Assembly (NCBI GenBank): GCA_950097015.1
Contig: CATNEN010000008.1
Coordinates: 4,486,001 to 4,550,000 of the forward strand
Reading direction: 5' to 3'
Length of the DNA stretch: 64,000 nt
DNA from: Macrostomum hystrix
Lineage: Eukaryota > Platyhelminthes > Macrostomidae
A model generated the notes under the pieces. That model was given only the letters and a program-made list of their open reading frames with translations, ran no database searches and had not been told where the DNA came from. Positions 11,220-23,268 of the stretch are shown here, piece by piece. Within the stretch, counting starts at the first letter, position 1. Each line of letters begins with the position of its first letter. Both the position numbers and the translations under genes were made by a program.

Positions 11220-12120
11220 CTTTCCTAACTCTTCCTATCCCATCTCTCCCTCACTTTCCTCTCCCATCTCTCCCTCACTTTCCTCTCCCATCTCTCCATC
11301 ACCTTCCTCTCCCATCTCTCCCTCACTTTCCTCTCTCATCTCTCACCCACTTTCCTCTCCCATCTCTCCATCACCTTCCTCTCCCATCTCTCCCTCACTT
11401 TCCTCTCCCATCTCTCCCCCACTTTCCTCTCCCATCTCTCCCTAACTTTCCTCTCCCATCTCTCCCTCACTTTCCTCTCCCATCTCTCCCTCACTTTCCT
11501 CTCCCATCTCTCCCTCACCTTCCTCTCCCATCTCTCCCTCACTTTCCTCTCCCATCTCTCCCCCACTTTCCTCTCCCATCTCTCCCTCACTTTCCTCTCC
11601 CATCTCTCCCTCACTTTCCTCTCCCATCTCTCCCTCACTTTCCTCTCCCATCTCTCCCTCACTTTCCTCTCCCATCTCTCCCTAACTTTCCTCTCCCATC
11701 TCTTCCTCACTTTCCTCTCCCATCTCTCCCTCACTTTCCTCTCCCATCTCTCCCTCACTTTCCTCTCCCATCTCTCCCTCACTTTCCTCTCCCATCTCTC
11801 CCTAACTTTCCTCTCCCATCTCTTCCTCACTTTCCTCTCCCATCTCTTCCTCACTTTCCTCTCCCATCTCTCCCTCACTTTCCTCTCCCATCTCTCCCCC
11901 ACTTTCCTCTCCCATCTCTCCCTCACTTTCCTCTCCCATCTCTCCCCCACTTTCCTCTCCCATCTCTCCCTCACTTTCCTCTCCCATCTCTCCCCCACTT
12001 TCCTCTCCCATCTCTCCCTCACTTTCCTCTCCCATCTCTCCCCCACTTTCCTCTCCCATCTCTCCCTCACTTTCCTCTCCCATCTCTCCCTCACTTTCCT
12101 CTCCTATCTCTCCCTCACCT
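11220..12120. repeat. 24-bp pyrimidine-rich minisatellite
   Basis: About 37 copies of a 24-bp unit starting ccctcactttcctctcccat. Frequent variants are ccccac, cctaac and tcctcac. One strand is almost pure pyrimidine and the other purine. The array stops 3 bases from a GTAAGA donor-like site on the minus strand (12123). Confidence 0.95.
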
Positions 12121-12123
12121 TCT

Positions 12124-12240
12124 TACCGATCTTGTCTGTCCTTCGCCAGTTGATGATCCAGCACTCGCGTGTCAATGGTGAAGCAAACAATGCTGAAACT
12201 TTGTCGCGCAGTTGCCGGGCAAAGTCTATTTTTCAGCGGT
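12124..12240 (-). other. Candidate 5' exon of the glycosyltransferase gene
   Basis: On the minus strand a run ending ...gacaagatcg is followed by gtaaga, a good donor. A matching acceptor (ccctgccag) lies at about 10579, just upstream of the glycosyltransferase ATG at 10554. Joined, the frame stays open into that ATG, but no upstream ATG in a convincing context is seen, so this is probably 5' UTR. The left limit of the exon is unknown. Confidence 0.4.
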
Positions 12241-12785
12241 CCTCTCAGCGCCTCTGCACCGTTAATTCTATCCCCAGTTAGCCCCAGTGGCGCTTTAGAA
12301 ACTGGTTTGCAGTGTTCGCCAGGACCCAAGCACTGTAATTGGCTAGCGTGGTGAAGGAGAGAGTTTTGACAAGAACTAAAAATTGGATTGGCAGCGGAGC
12401 AGGGGATAGGAGCAGCAATGACAGATGAGAGAGAAATATCCAACTGCATGTTAGACCTGTGAATTTGTATTTCGCTGTCTCCGGGCGCTGTGTCTGAAAG
12501 CCAAATAAGGAGGGGCTAGGGAGTGTCTACCTGTCAGCAATCGTCCCCAAGCGATGTCCTAAATATTTTATCATTTTATCCCCAATATTTTATTGCCGTT
12601 GTTTGCCTCGGAGCCAAAAGCACCCACCCCACTCCACGTCGGGCCATTGTGAGCAGCGGCAATGAAACGATGCTCATTATCATTTGAACAATTCATAGCT
12701 GCCAATTGATTATGCTATTCTGCATGCTTTCTGAATTTCGTTTTATGAACCTCTGGCTTTGATATTTCTTCCTCTGTATTAATAT
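12241..12785. other. Presumed promoter side of the glycosyltransferase gene
   Basis: Non-repetitive DNA of mixed composition with no recognisable coding exon. It would contain the promoter if the 5' exon at 12.1 kb is used. Confidence 0.3.
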
Positions 12786-12789
12786 GCTT

Positions 12790-14400
12790 CTTATCCCATA
12801 ATCTACCTCTCTCATCGCTAATCTACCTCTCTCATCGCTAATCTACCTCTCTCATCGTTAATCTACCTCTTTCATCGTTAATCTACCTCTCTCATCGTTA
12901 ATCTACCTCTCTCATCATTAATCTACCTTTCTCATCGTTAATCTACCTCTCTCATCGTTAATCTACCTCTCTCATCATTAATCTACCTTTCTCATCGTTA
13001 ATCTACATTTCTCATCGTTAATCTACCTTTCTCATCGTTAATCTATCTTTCTCACCGTTATCTACCTCTCTTATCGTTAATCTACCCCTACTCTCATAGT
13101 TAATATACATTTCTCATCGTTAATCTTCTATTCTCATCGTTATTCTACCTTTCTCGTCGTTAACCTACCTTTCTCATCGTTAATCTACCTCTCTCATCTT
13201 TAATCTACCTTTCTCGTCGTTAATCTAGTTTTCTCATAGTTAATCTTCCTTTCTCATCGTTAATCTACCTCTCTCATCGCTAATCTACCTCTCTCATCGC
13301 TAATCTACCTCTCTCATCGCTAATCTACCTCTCTCATCGCTAATCTACCTTTCTCGTCGTTAACCTACCGTTCTCATCGTTAATCTATCTTTCTCACCGT
13401 TATCTACCTCTCTTATCGTTAATCTACCCCTACTCTCATAGTTAATATACATTTCTCATCGTTAATCTTCTATACTCATTGCTAATCTTCCTTTCTTTCT
13501 TATTATTAATCTAGTTTTCTCATCATTAATCTACCACTCTCTTCTTTAATCCACCTTTCTCATCGTTAATCTTCCTTTCTCATCGTTAATCTAGTTTTCT
13601 CATCGTTAATCTACCACTCGCTTCGTTAATCCACCTTTCTCATCGTTAATCTACCACTCTCTTCTTTAATCCACCTTTCTCATCGTTAATCTACCACTCT
13701 CTTCTTTAATCCACCTTTCTCATCGTTAATCTTCCTTTCTCATCGTTAATCTAGTTTTCTCATCGTTAATCTACCACTCGCTTCGTTAATCCACCTTTCT
13801 CATCGTTAATCTACCACTCTCTTCTTTAATCCACCTTTCTCATCGTTAATCTACCACTCTCTTCTTTAATCCACCTTTCTCATCGTTAATCTACCACTCT
13901 CTTCTTTAATCCACCTTTCTCATCGTTAATCTACCACTCTCTTCTTTAATCCACCTTTCTCATCGTTAATCTACCACTCTCTTCTTTAATCCACCTTTCT
14001 CATCGTTAATCTTCCTTTCTCATCGTTAATCTATCTTTCTCACCGTTATCTACCTCTCTTATCGTTAATCTACCCCTACTCTCATAGTTAATATACATTT
14101 CTCATCGTTAATCTTCTATTCTCATTGTTAATCTTCCTGTCTTTCTTATCGTTAATCTAGTTTTCTCATCGTTAATCTACCACTCGCTTCGTTAATCCAC
14201 CTTTCTCATCGTTAATCTACCTTTCTCGTCGTTAATCCACCTTTCTCATCGTTAATCTTCCTTTCTCATCGTTAATCTATCTTTCTCACCGTTATCTACC
14301 TCTCTTATCGTTATTCTACCTCTCTTATCGTTAATCTACCCCTACTCTCATAGTTAATCTATATTTATCATCGTTAATCTAGTTTTCTCATCGTTAATCG
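12790..14400. repeat. 20-bp minisatellite, 1.6 kb, with higher-order blocks
   Basis: About 80 copies of a unit like taatctacctctctcatcgt. Single-base and short indel variants recur in fixed order (for example blocks with ccaccactctcttctttaat), so multi-unit blocks of 100-300 bp were themselves duplicated. No gene is visible around it. Confidence 0.95.
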
Positions 14401-15290
14401 AAACATTTTCTCCCAGTCCATCGAACTACTTTCAACTTTCTCTACCCAAGCACCTATTCCACCTGTACAACAGATGAGTACAACTCTTCAATGCCAATTC
14501 AGAGCTCATACAGATAGTATTAAGCAGCCAAAATGCAGCCATAGAGTGAAGGTGTGTCACAAGTAGCAGAACAATTCCCCTAAGGCAATCACCCCTTAAC
14601 GAAGCAGTTTTTTTCTGCATGGGGAGAATCAAAGTCTAAAATAGCTGCTCCTGACACATTCTGAAAGCGCCAGACTTCCCAGTGCGTGACTGGCTGGCTA
14701 TATTTAAACTGTTCCGCGTCAGAACCAGGCCTTGACGGAGGAGAAAGCAGAGTGGATTTTTTGGAAGGCTTGGGGGGAAATAGTGGCGGGGAAATGGGGA
14801 CGGGAATGGACAAAAGTGCATTGATGCCATTCTCTGGATAAGAAAGCTCCAGTTACAAGCGAGGAGAAGATGAAAAAACGTGGCCTCTGTTTTATTATTC
14901 TGAGCAACAATGCCGGCCAAGCGGGTGAAGCCAAAGCAGCCTCTAAACTATTTTATTTTTTTCGACGAAAAAAGACATGTCAATAAAAATTGCGCAAAGC
15001 TGAAAGATTAACATAAAAATGTTCCGCTTTTAGCGCGATATTGCCCGACTGCAAGCTAACAGGGATTGTATTGTGAGGCTGCTTCACACTCAGCAACCTA
15101 GGTAGACTAGTACTGCTCAATTTGGGCCCGGCAACTGGATACGGGCAGACAAGGCAGTGGGAAAATGAAGGGAGGAGGGGTAGAAGGAAAGGATGAGGAT
15201 AGGGGAAGAATGGAGGATGGTGCGATGGGAAAAATTGAGAATGGTGGGAGAGGAAAATAGGGGATGGGCGGGAAGGTAAGGATTATGGAT
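14401..15290. other. Gene-free stretch between two arrays
   Basis: About 0.9 kb of unique DNA. No splice-bounded coding segment or family similarity was recognised on either strand. Confidence 0.4.
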
Positions 15291-15299
15291 GGGGCTAAG

Positions 15300-15865
15300 A
15301 TTTGAGGATGGGAAGAGTGGGAGATTTGAGGATGGGGAGAGTGGAGGATGGGGGAGAGTGGGAGATTTGAGGATGGCGAGAGTGGGAGATTTGAGGATGG
15401 GGAGAGTGAGAGATTTGAGGATGGGGAGAGTGGGAGATTTGAGGATGGGAGAGTGGGAGATTTGAGGATGGGAGAGTGGGAGATTTGAGGATGGGGAGAG
15501 TGGGAGATTTGAGGATGGGGAGAGTGGGAGATTTGAGGATGGGGAGCGTGGGAGATTTGAGGATGGGAGAGTGGGAGATTTGAGGATGGGCAGAGTGGAG
15601 GATGGGGGAGAGTGGGAGATTTGAGGATGGGGAGAGTGGGAGATTTAAGGATGGGGAGAGTGGGAGATTTGAAGATGGGGAGCGTGGGAGATTTGAGGAT
15701 GGGGGAGAGTGGGAGATTTGAGGATGGGGAGAGTGGGAGATTTGAGGATGGGCAGAGTGGAGGATGGGGGAGAGTGGGAGATTTGAGGATGGCGAGAGTG
15801 GGAGATTTGAGGATGGGGAGAGTGGGAGATTTGAAAATGGGGAGCGTGGGAGATTTGAGCATCTG
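15300..15865. repeat. 22-24-bp purine-rich minisatellite
   Basis: About 25 copies of a unit containing gtgggagatttgaggatggg. Length varies through the number of g residues and occasional loss of one to two bases. It lies downstream of the innexin gene. The complementary strand reads as SPTLPILK repeats, which are not a gene. Confidence 0.95.
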
Positions 15866-16215
15866 GATAGGGGAGAGGGGGAGAGTTGGGGATTTGAGGA
15901 GGAGAGAGAAATAGGCAGAGAAGAATAAGAGAAGAATTAAGAACATATGGAAGGCGATAGAAACTAGAAAACTATAAATTAGGAAGCTAATTGCGTAGAT
16001 ACATTAAGAGAAGTGTAAACGATAGTGTAAAATATTCGTTGGTTATTAATAAAGGTACAGTAAACAATTAGAGATTGGAGATTAATTAAAATGAGTAAAG
16101 TGACATCCCGAATCAAGTACGCGACTGTTTAAGCTATTGTAACCGTGTTTTGTTGAGTCAATTGAGTGTTGCGTCATCCTTTAATTTATCCCCTAAGTGA
16201 ATTGTGATCAAATGA

Positions 16216-19031
16216 TCAAAGGTGCGACTCCACGGTTGAAATAGTCGATATGACGCAGCAGTTACAGCCGCTGCCTATCTCGCCTATGGGCCGCTGTCCT
16301 GCCGATCTGTTGCGCGACGCAACAAAGTCCGCGTAGAGAGCGCGCACAATCTCGCCGGTTACGATGTGGCCGCAATTCAGTCGGATCATCCACACAAAGA
16401 ACAGGCCGTCGATGCGGATAAAGTCGGATTCGAATTCGTTTAGGCTTTCCTGCGTGCGGTTTTATGAGTGAAGACATGTGCACTGAGGCAAGGGTAGGAA
16501 GGGAAAGGAATCGCTGGCTCCATGTACAAATGTACACTGAGGCAAGGGAAGGAAAGGAAAGGAATCGCTGGCTCAATGTACAAATGTACACTGAGGCAAG
16601 GGAAGGAAAGGAAAAGACTCGCTGGCTCCATGTACAAATGTACAAAGGGGCAAGGGAAGGAAAGGAAAATAATCGCTGGCTCTATGTACAAATGTACAAA
16701 GGGGCAAGGGAAGGAAAGGAAAATAATCGCTGGCTCCATGTACAAATGTACAAAGGGGCAAGGGAAGGAAAGGAAAATAATCGCTGGCTCCATGTACAAA
16801 TGTACAAAGGGGCAAGGGAAGGAAAGGAAAATAATCGCTGGCTCCATGTACAAATGTACAAAGGGGCAAGGGAAGGAAAGGAAAAGACTCGCTGGCTCCA
16901 TGTACAAATGTACACTAAGATCAGAGAAGAAAAGCAATCGGGGGTGGAGCCAGCCTGTGCCTACAAACCTCATTTTGTACGTTTTCCTGATAGCCACAGC
17001 CCTTGATGAGTGACCGTAGGCACTCGCGCCGACTGCAGGCCAGTGTGAATCTGCGCAGCCAGGTCAGAACGCTGGTGGCACTGACCACGGTCGCAATCGT
17101 AAAGTAGAACCACAGGATGATGTAGACCTTCTCAGTGAAGATGTTCGAACTCATGGTGCAGTAGGTTGTGGCGCTATTAACACTCGTGAGATCCTGATAT
17201 GACAGGTGACACACTCCGAGCCTAGATAAACATAGATTATAGATGACTGTGGAGCATTGTAACAGACCAGCGGTTAGAAGAAAGGAGAGCTGGAAAGCAG
17301 CAGAACTGAGGATGTCGGGAACTGGGAATAAGGAGAGGGAGGAGTCGAGAAAAAAATTGGTAAAATAAAAGAATGGAATTTTAAAAGAATGGAAGAAGGG
17401 AAAGAATTAAAGATGGGAGAGGGGAAGAATCGATAATGGGGAGAGGGGAAGAATTGATGATGGGGAGAGGGGAAGAATTGATGATGGGGAGAGGGGAAGA
17501 ATTGATGATGGGGAGAGGGGAAGAATTGATGATGGGGAGAGGGGAAGAATTGATCATGGGGAGAGGGGAAGAATTGATGATGGGGAGTGGGGAAGAACTG
17601 ATGATGGGGAGTGGGGAAGAACTGATGATGGGGAGAGGGGAAGAATTGATGATGGGACGAGGGGAAGAATTAGGGAATAAGAAGGATAGGGTAGAAGAGT
17701 GGAATGGGAAAGGGGAGTGCAGTATAACAGTCGGTGCATCTGTCTCACCTGGGCAGCACCATGGTAACTTCCCAGTCGAGTCCCGTGGTGATGTTTCTCA
17801 ACAGGTCAGCTCCAAAGGACAGCGAGTCGAAGCCGAGAAACTTTCTCATGAGCTCCAGCTGCAGCACCAGTACAGTCAAGCCGACTAGCTTTGTTGCCAG
17901 GTACATGACGAAGGTGTAGTTACCGAAGCGCTTGCTAACTGGGCACCATGGCAACCGCCGGTGCAGTGCCGTCGCCCAGTCCACCAGTTTGCCGCGCCGG
18001 TATTCGCGCGTAGCTAACAGCAGGTCCTTGAGGCAGCTGGTCAGCTCACCGACTCTCTCAGCCCGCTTGCCCGGCGGCAGAAGCGATGCCTCTCTAGCCG
18101 AAGCGGCGATGAAGGCCAGGTGAGAGGCCGGCCGACTGAAGCAGAGCAAGTCGAACAGGGCCTTCGGCAGGTAGGAGAGTAGAGCTTGGATGCCAAGCAG
18201 CAGGGGCACCCACAGGTAGTAGCCTGCGGTGTTCATTTAAAACAGCGTGGTCGCTTCAGTTCTCAACGATTCTCAATTTATATCGACAACCTGTCCATCT
18301 CACCTGTTCATTTCTGCTGTACTCTCAGTCTATCACACATTCGCTCTCACTATCCCTCATTTCACTCGTTATCCTAATTTATCCCATTATCCTCATCAGC
18401 TCCTTATCCTCAAATCTTCTCCATATCCCTCGTTTCACTCCTTATCCTCATTTCTCTCCTTATCCACCATGACTCTCCTTATCCCCCATTTCTCTCCTAA
18501 TTCTCAATTTCTCTCCTTATCCCCATTTCTCTCCTTATCCCCCATTTCTCTTCTTATCCCCATTTATCTCCTTATCCCCATTTCTCTCCTTATCCCCATT
18601 TCTCTTGATCCTCAATTTCTCTCCTTATCCCCATTTCTCTCCTTATCCCCATTTCTCTCCTTATCCCCATTTCTCTTAATCTTCAATTTCTCCTCACAAT
18701 CCCACTCACGAATGACAAAGTGGTTCTTTCTGAGCCATTGTTCATTCACATAGGGCAGTTCGTCGGTCATGCGGAGCGGGTAGACGCCGGTCACCCAGCA
18801 GTAGCTCTCGATCATCTGAGCGTCCATCATGGTCAGTGGCGTGAACGGCTTGTGCAGCAGCATGCAGGATATGGGCTTGGTGAAGTACTCCTTGGCGCCG
18901 ATGACCAGACTGCTGACCAGCAGAACAATGCCGCTTAGAAGGAATGTGACCCGATCGCCAAAGTCCAGCAAAGCGGCTGGTGCCAGCAGGCCGGAGCTGC
19001 GAACATAGTCGAAGAATTTGAAGATCGTCAT
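16216..19031 (-). CDS. Innexin, gap-junction channel protein
   Basis: Exons in order: 19031-18710, 18223-17749, 17221-16969 (or to 16981) and 16449-16216. They join in phase into 428 codons (427 residues), close to the usual innexin size. Membrane segments are at about 27-46, 110-131 (YYLWVPLLLGIQALLSYLP, the innexin YYxWV signature), around NYTFVMYLATKLVGLTVLVL, and KVYIILWFYFTIATVVSA. The first extracellular loop has two cysteines (C56 in TKPISC and C78 in YCW). The second has two in VCHLS and TYCTM. The tail has IRIDGLFFVWMI, matching the conserved DGVFVLRMI region. The product forms gap junctions or hemichannels in the plasma membrane. An in-frame TGA just before the ATG supports the start. 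Each of the three introns carries a different minisatellite. The exon 3 donor is ambiguous between two in-phase GTs 12 bases apart. Confidence 0.93.
16490..16920. repeat. 54-bp minisatellite with TGTACA palindromes, innexin intron 3
   Basis: About eight copies of a 54-bp unit containing ctccatgtacaaatgtacaa and a purine-rich part (ggcaagggaaggaaagga). Each copy has two TGTACA palindromes. It begins about 50 bases after the exon 3 donor. Confidence 0.93.
17410..17680. repeat. 24-bp minisatellite, innexin intron 2
   Basis: About 11 copies of a purine-rich unit like ggggagaggggaagaattga. It starts about 70 bases after the exon 2 donor (17748). Confidence 0.93.
18340..18690. repeat. 18-bp minisatellite, innexin intron 1
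   Basis: Units of ctccttatccccatttct, regular at 18490-18670 and decayed towards 18340. It starts about 20-40 bases after the exon 1 donor (18709). Confidence 0.9.
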
Positions 19032-19571
19032 TAGCGTGAGTCAAGACCGGCTGGTCTTCTCCAGCCAGAGATCGGATCATTAGTTTAAATAAAATGAACC
19101 CAGGTGGCATACAGAGAACATGTAGCCGAGCACGCGTTCGTTTGTAGCGCTAAATGTTTTTTGAAGCGATACATCGAAAATAATTATTCCCATCCAAGTA
19201 AATTACAGTTTTCCGCCCTCTGTGTTTTTACAGGAATTCGGTAGAGTTTTAGCTTAGGCAAACATTGCGCACTATTCGGTACAATTTTGTTTAACAGAGC
19301 AGCACGACTGGCACTTGGCAGTCCAACAGTGCGCACAGCGCTGGGTGGAGGGAACAAGTAGGCTGGGTCCATTTGACTGCTCACGGCCGAGCTCGGGGGG
19401 AGGGAGGGCAAAACGGCACCGAAGGAGAGAGAAGAAATGCAGCGAGAGACTCAGATAAGAGAACAAATAAAAAGCATGACAGAAAGGACTGCCTGGGCTA
19501 GGCAAAACAAGTTGCCATAAATTTCTGAAACAGGAAAACTCGGCAAAAGCGCCAGCAGCGAAAGCGGCAAG
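19032..19571. promoter_or_regulatory. Shared divergent promoter region (innexin / unknown gene)
   Basis: 540 bases separate the start codons of the minus-strand innexin and the plus-strand gene at 19572, so both promoters must overlap or adjoin here unless there are upstream exons. No clear TATA box is visible on either strand. Confidence 0.45.
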
Positions 19572-21790
19572 ATGCAGCTAGCACAGCAGCCGAAGCAGCA
19601 GCCAAATGTGGTATCGAAACTAGTCGGAAAAATCAAAGACGAAGCCAGCTCACTGAAACAGCGACTGCACAATGGGGCCGCTGCAGAGAGCCCCGCGGCA
19701 GCGACAGCTCAGGAGGACGAAGACATTCGCGGAGATGCAGTCAGACAGGCGGCCAAGAGTCACGCCGCCCTGCTGCGCTTTTGCCAGCCCGGCCTCGGTC
19801 GCAGAATCTGCGCCAACTGCCAGGCCGAGGATGACGGCTGCCTTCGCTGGAACCTCGGCCCGCTGTTTCAGCAGCACAAGCAGCAGCAGGATCCGCAGCA
19901 GCAGCAAGATACAATGAGCAGCAGGGAGCAGGGCCGGCTGCTGGCGATGGCCTTCAATCCGATGCAGCCAGTTGTGCAGCGACTGCACGATCTGGCTAGC
20001 GGCGAGGGCGAACTCGGCTTCGACTCCAGCGACGAGACCTATGAGATGATCAACCTGGCCACTGAGTTTCTGCACGGGCTGTGCACCAATCATCTGGCTC
20101 CGATTATGCCTCTGCTGTTCAAGGTGAGCGGCGAGTTCTGCTCTACGCTGATTGGTTAAAAAATCGTATATATGAGTGGGGGAGTGAGGTTGTTAGTCTA
20201 ATTAAGGGCGGAGGGGTAGAGAGTGAATTGACTGGACCAATGAGGAAGGACGCAGAGGGGTAGGGAATGTGGCTGTCCTAGTAAATGAAAAGTGACGAAG
20301 ATATGCATACAACAATTTAACCTTTGGCACCATCGGAAGGACTCAAGTGTCACTCTGATTGGCAGCTGGGCCCAGGAGACGGCCCTCCGTTGCTTCCACC
20401 CCACTCTGGATTATGTCATCTCCATGCCAGCGTGGCTGCGGGCCAACAAGCTCTGCGTGTGCGACACGGCCGGCGTCACCCAGACAGTGCTGCGGCCGGC
20501 GGCCTCCTCCGGTTGGCTGCCGTTCGAGACCAGCGTGCACCAGGCCCTGGTGTGCGGAGTCGAGCGAGTCGTGGCCAACACGGCCGCCGCTGTGCTGCAA
20601 GACTCTGCTGAGTCGCCGGTGCGCCCGGACTCGAGCCGGCGCATCAGTTGCAACGCCGGCGCCGGCGACTCCACGCTGGCCTGGCTGCCGAAGAGGGCCA
20701 GCCTGCCGGTGCTCTGCCACACCAGCTCCGGGGGGGTGCGCGCCGCCACTCTGCGCCTGTTCTTCGGCGCCCCCTGCTGCCTGCTGGGCGGCGGCAGCGG
20801 AGAGCGCGGCCTGTTTGGCCACCTGCTGCTGGGCTTCAGTCAGCCAAGAATGCTCTGCTTGGCCAGGTGAGCGTAAAGGACGGAAAATTTTGATTCAGTT
20901 GGTGGAATTTCACGAAAACCGGTCATTCGTTTGGGGAGCTGTCGTGAAGAAGGCAGTGGAGTGGGTATTTGAAATACCCCGAGGTATTTCTCGATGGGTG
21001 AAATAGCTTGGTCTTTCAACTGTCAAGAGAGATGCGCGATGAGTGTCTGGGGGCTGAGAGACGGAGACGGTAAACGGGCTCTCGCAAATCCCAAATTATA
21101 TTATCGACGAGGCTTGTTGAGCGATTCGCACTTGTGAGGGCCACTAGAAAGTATGTTTACGTCAGTGGAGCTTGCTGCTGAATGGCGCAGGAGATGATGG
21201 TCTCATCATTGACGGGTGCGGTAAGTCCTATCTCTCTCGAATATTCTACTCGCAGGGAGGAGCAGGCCGCCTTGCTCTCTGGCGCTGACGGACCCGATCA
21301 TCCTCGACTGCGCATTCTGCGAATCCTGAAATTCCTCCTGACCGTCGGCCAGCAGCTCAGCCTGGAGAAGAGCGAGATCTCCCGGCCGGACAGTCAGCTC
21401 AGCTTTCAGGCGGTCTGCTCGGTGCGCGAGTCTCTGCGCCGATTCGAGTCCGACAACGACGGCACCGCCTTCTTCCGGGCAAACTTCTCCCGCAGACTAG
21501 AGGAGACAGTCGACCTGCTGCTGGACAAAAGCCGGCCGCTCACCTACTTCGGACCGGACTGGGCGTTCGCCGGAGTCAGCAAGAGGCCGCTGCCGCCGAC
21601 AACGCTCAGCCTGCTGGCCTGTATTCGCTCCAAGGGCCGGCAGCAGGAAGCCGACGCCCTGGTGGACCTGCTGCTGCAGTACCAGCGAATGAAGGAGGAC
21701 TCGCCCAACGGCAAGCAGGATAAGCTGCTGGGCAAGATCGACAAGGCAATGAAGGCTCTGCTAGCCGGGGTCGATGGAAGCTCGAAGTGA
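19572..21790 (+). CDS. Unrecognised three-exon gene, soluble helical protein
   Basis: Exons 19572-20123, then 20340 (or 20376)-20866, then 21256-21790. Donors are GTGAGC at 20124 and at 20867, and the last acceptor is ctcgcag. The phases agree and give 537 residues (525 with the alternative acceptor). The frame is very rich in G/C at third positions, as in the other genes here. I do not recognise the family. There is no signal peptide or membrane segment. Glutamine runs occur at about 97-117. CANCQAEDDGC is a short Cys cluster near residue 80. The middle is leucine- and alanine-rich with TALRCFHPTLDYVI. The C-terminal third looks helical (LRILRILKFLLTVGQQL; LLACIRSKGRQQEADALVDLL) and ends in a lysine-rich tail. 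A HEAT- or TPR-like scaffold is possible but only a guess. It is divergent from the innexin and convergent with nicalin. Confidence 0.8.
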
Positions 21791-22892
21791 TCTGCGAGGT
21801 GGGACTTTTATCGCAGCTGAACTTTTTATGTACTGCTTTCCCTGGTTGCATCTTAATTGATGTTAGAGATAAAATACAATTGCACAATTGCTTGCACAAT
21901 GCCATGTACATCTAAATGTACACTAAAATGCACAACAGAATGTACATCTGAATGTGAAAATGGATGTACATTACAGTGTACATAGCAAAGTACGCCAGAA
22001 ATGTACGTAGCAGTGCACAAATGCATTGAGTGCATATTGACGCACTCAATTGCACAGGAATTCATAGATAACATCTGTTATCGAACTTCAGGAAGTAATC
22101 ATCTAAAAACCTTAGGTGCACACAGATGTATATTTTAGTGCAGCCTTTAAGAATGTGCTATTGTATCATGTCCTGAATATTCGCTTCAAATGAAGTGTTC
22201 CGAACGGAGAACATGCCTTAAATGCTAAGCTTAACACATTCTTACGCTTTGTTGTATCTATCCTAAAAACTATTTACAAAGCTTCCTTAAAACTGATCAT
22301 ATTTTACGAGTATTAATTGATATTTAGCCTATAGCAAAAACAGAAATGTTATACTGTTTATTCCACTTTTATCCTATTTTACAATTTCACAATAAATCGA
22401 GCATACTACTCAATAGAGGAGCACAGAAGTATCTTCCGCGAGGATAAAAAATGAACTCTTAAGCTTGAACTCGGTCGTGAAACAGTTTTTGGGTCATTTG
22501 CTTTGTCCACAACGGCGTTCCAAAAAGTTGGAAGCTGGGAAATGACAAGCCGGGTGCAAAAATGCGGACCAACTGGAACACATTTCATAGTTGTAATTGG
22601 TTGAATTTTCACTTGCTGCATTGCTTCAAACAGTGAAGGGACTGCGGGAAATAATACAAAATACCTGATCGTTTCCCAGTTTTTGCAACAGTATTTTGCA
22701 ACTCCTAAAATATTTAAGCAACTGGGCACAATATGACAAGGAAATATAATTGAATGGACACTGAGAACAAAAAGTATCATATCAAGCTAGGATTTAACAT
22801 TACCGAAGATATTAATGGTGCAACGACATGTTATAAAACATTGACACAAACTGACTACATGCTTAGAATAAGTAATTCTATGCAGCTTAAAG
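21791..22892. other. 3' flank of the unrecognised gene
   Basis: AATAAA at 22391-22396 is a candidate poly(A) signal. The stretch 21890-22060 is dense in tgtaca and gtacat words (more than ten in 170 bases), a loose low-complexity repeat. No other gene is seen. Confidence 0.45.
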
Positions 22893-23268
22893 GGGGGTCG
22901 GTGGCAGAGCGGTTATCGCGCTTGCCACTCGCACCAAGGTCCCTAAGTTCGATTCCACGGCGAGGCCACATTTATGTGGGGCGCAGCCGCGGAGAGAAGG
23001 CTTGGTGGCTTGTGCAATTTACGCCCTTGAGGGCCAACCTCCAAGGCACAGTTCGAGTGTACGCTGCCTGACGATGAGAAAGTCAGGGCAGATGTACACA
23101 CCTGTGTGAGCGTATGCCTGCGTAGAGTATCTGTGTGTGTGTGTGCTCAGGAGTCAGCGAAATGGGCAGAATTGCCTCCTCGCTGGCTGCGGGTCTAGTG
23201 TCACCAAATGATGTGCCATTGCTCGCAGCCCTCCTGCAATTATTATTATTATTATTATGCAGCTTAAA
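22893..23268 (+). mobile_element. tRNA-derived SINE, family A, with target-site duplication
   Basis: The head has an A box (tggcagagcgg) and a B box (gttcgattcc) in a Leu/Ser-tRNA-like arrangement. The body contains gcctgacgatgagaaagtca and cagatgtacacacctgtgtg, and the element ends in (ATT)n. The flanks repeat TATGCAGCTTAAA at 22879-22891 and 23256-23268, a 13-bp target-site duplication. Related copies lie at 24943, 25280, 29150 and 42361. Confidence 0.9.

Noticed and set aside
11336..12094. Long minus-strand frame of RERWERKV repeats
   Set aside because: It is a 24-bp array read through. A period divisible by three keeps several frames open. No start context or family.
22893..22960. Functional tRNA gene
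   Set aside because: A and B boxes are present, but the acceptor stem does not close and the same body and (ATT)n tail recur in other copies, so it is a SINE head.
22754..23071. Open frame across SINE A
   Set aside because: It runs through the tRNA-derived SINE and its flank. The element explains the sequence.
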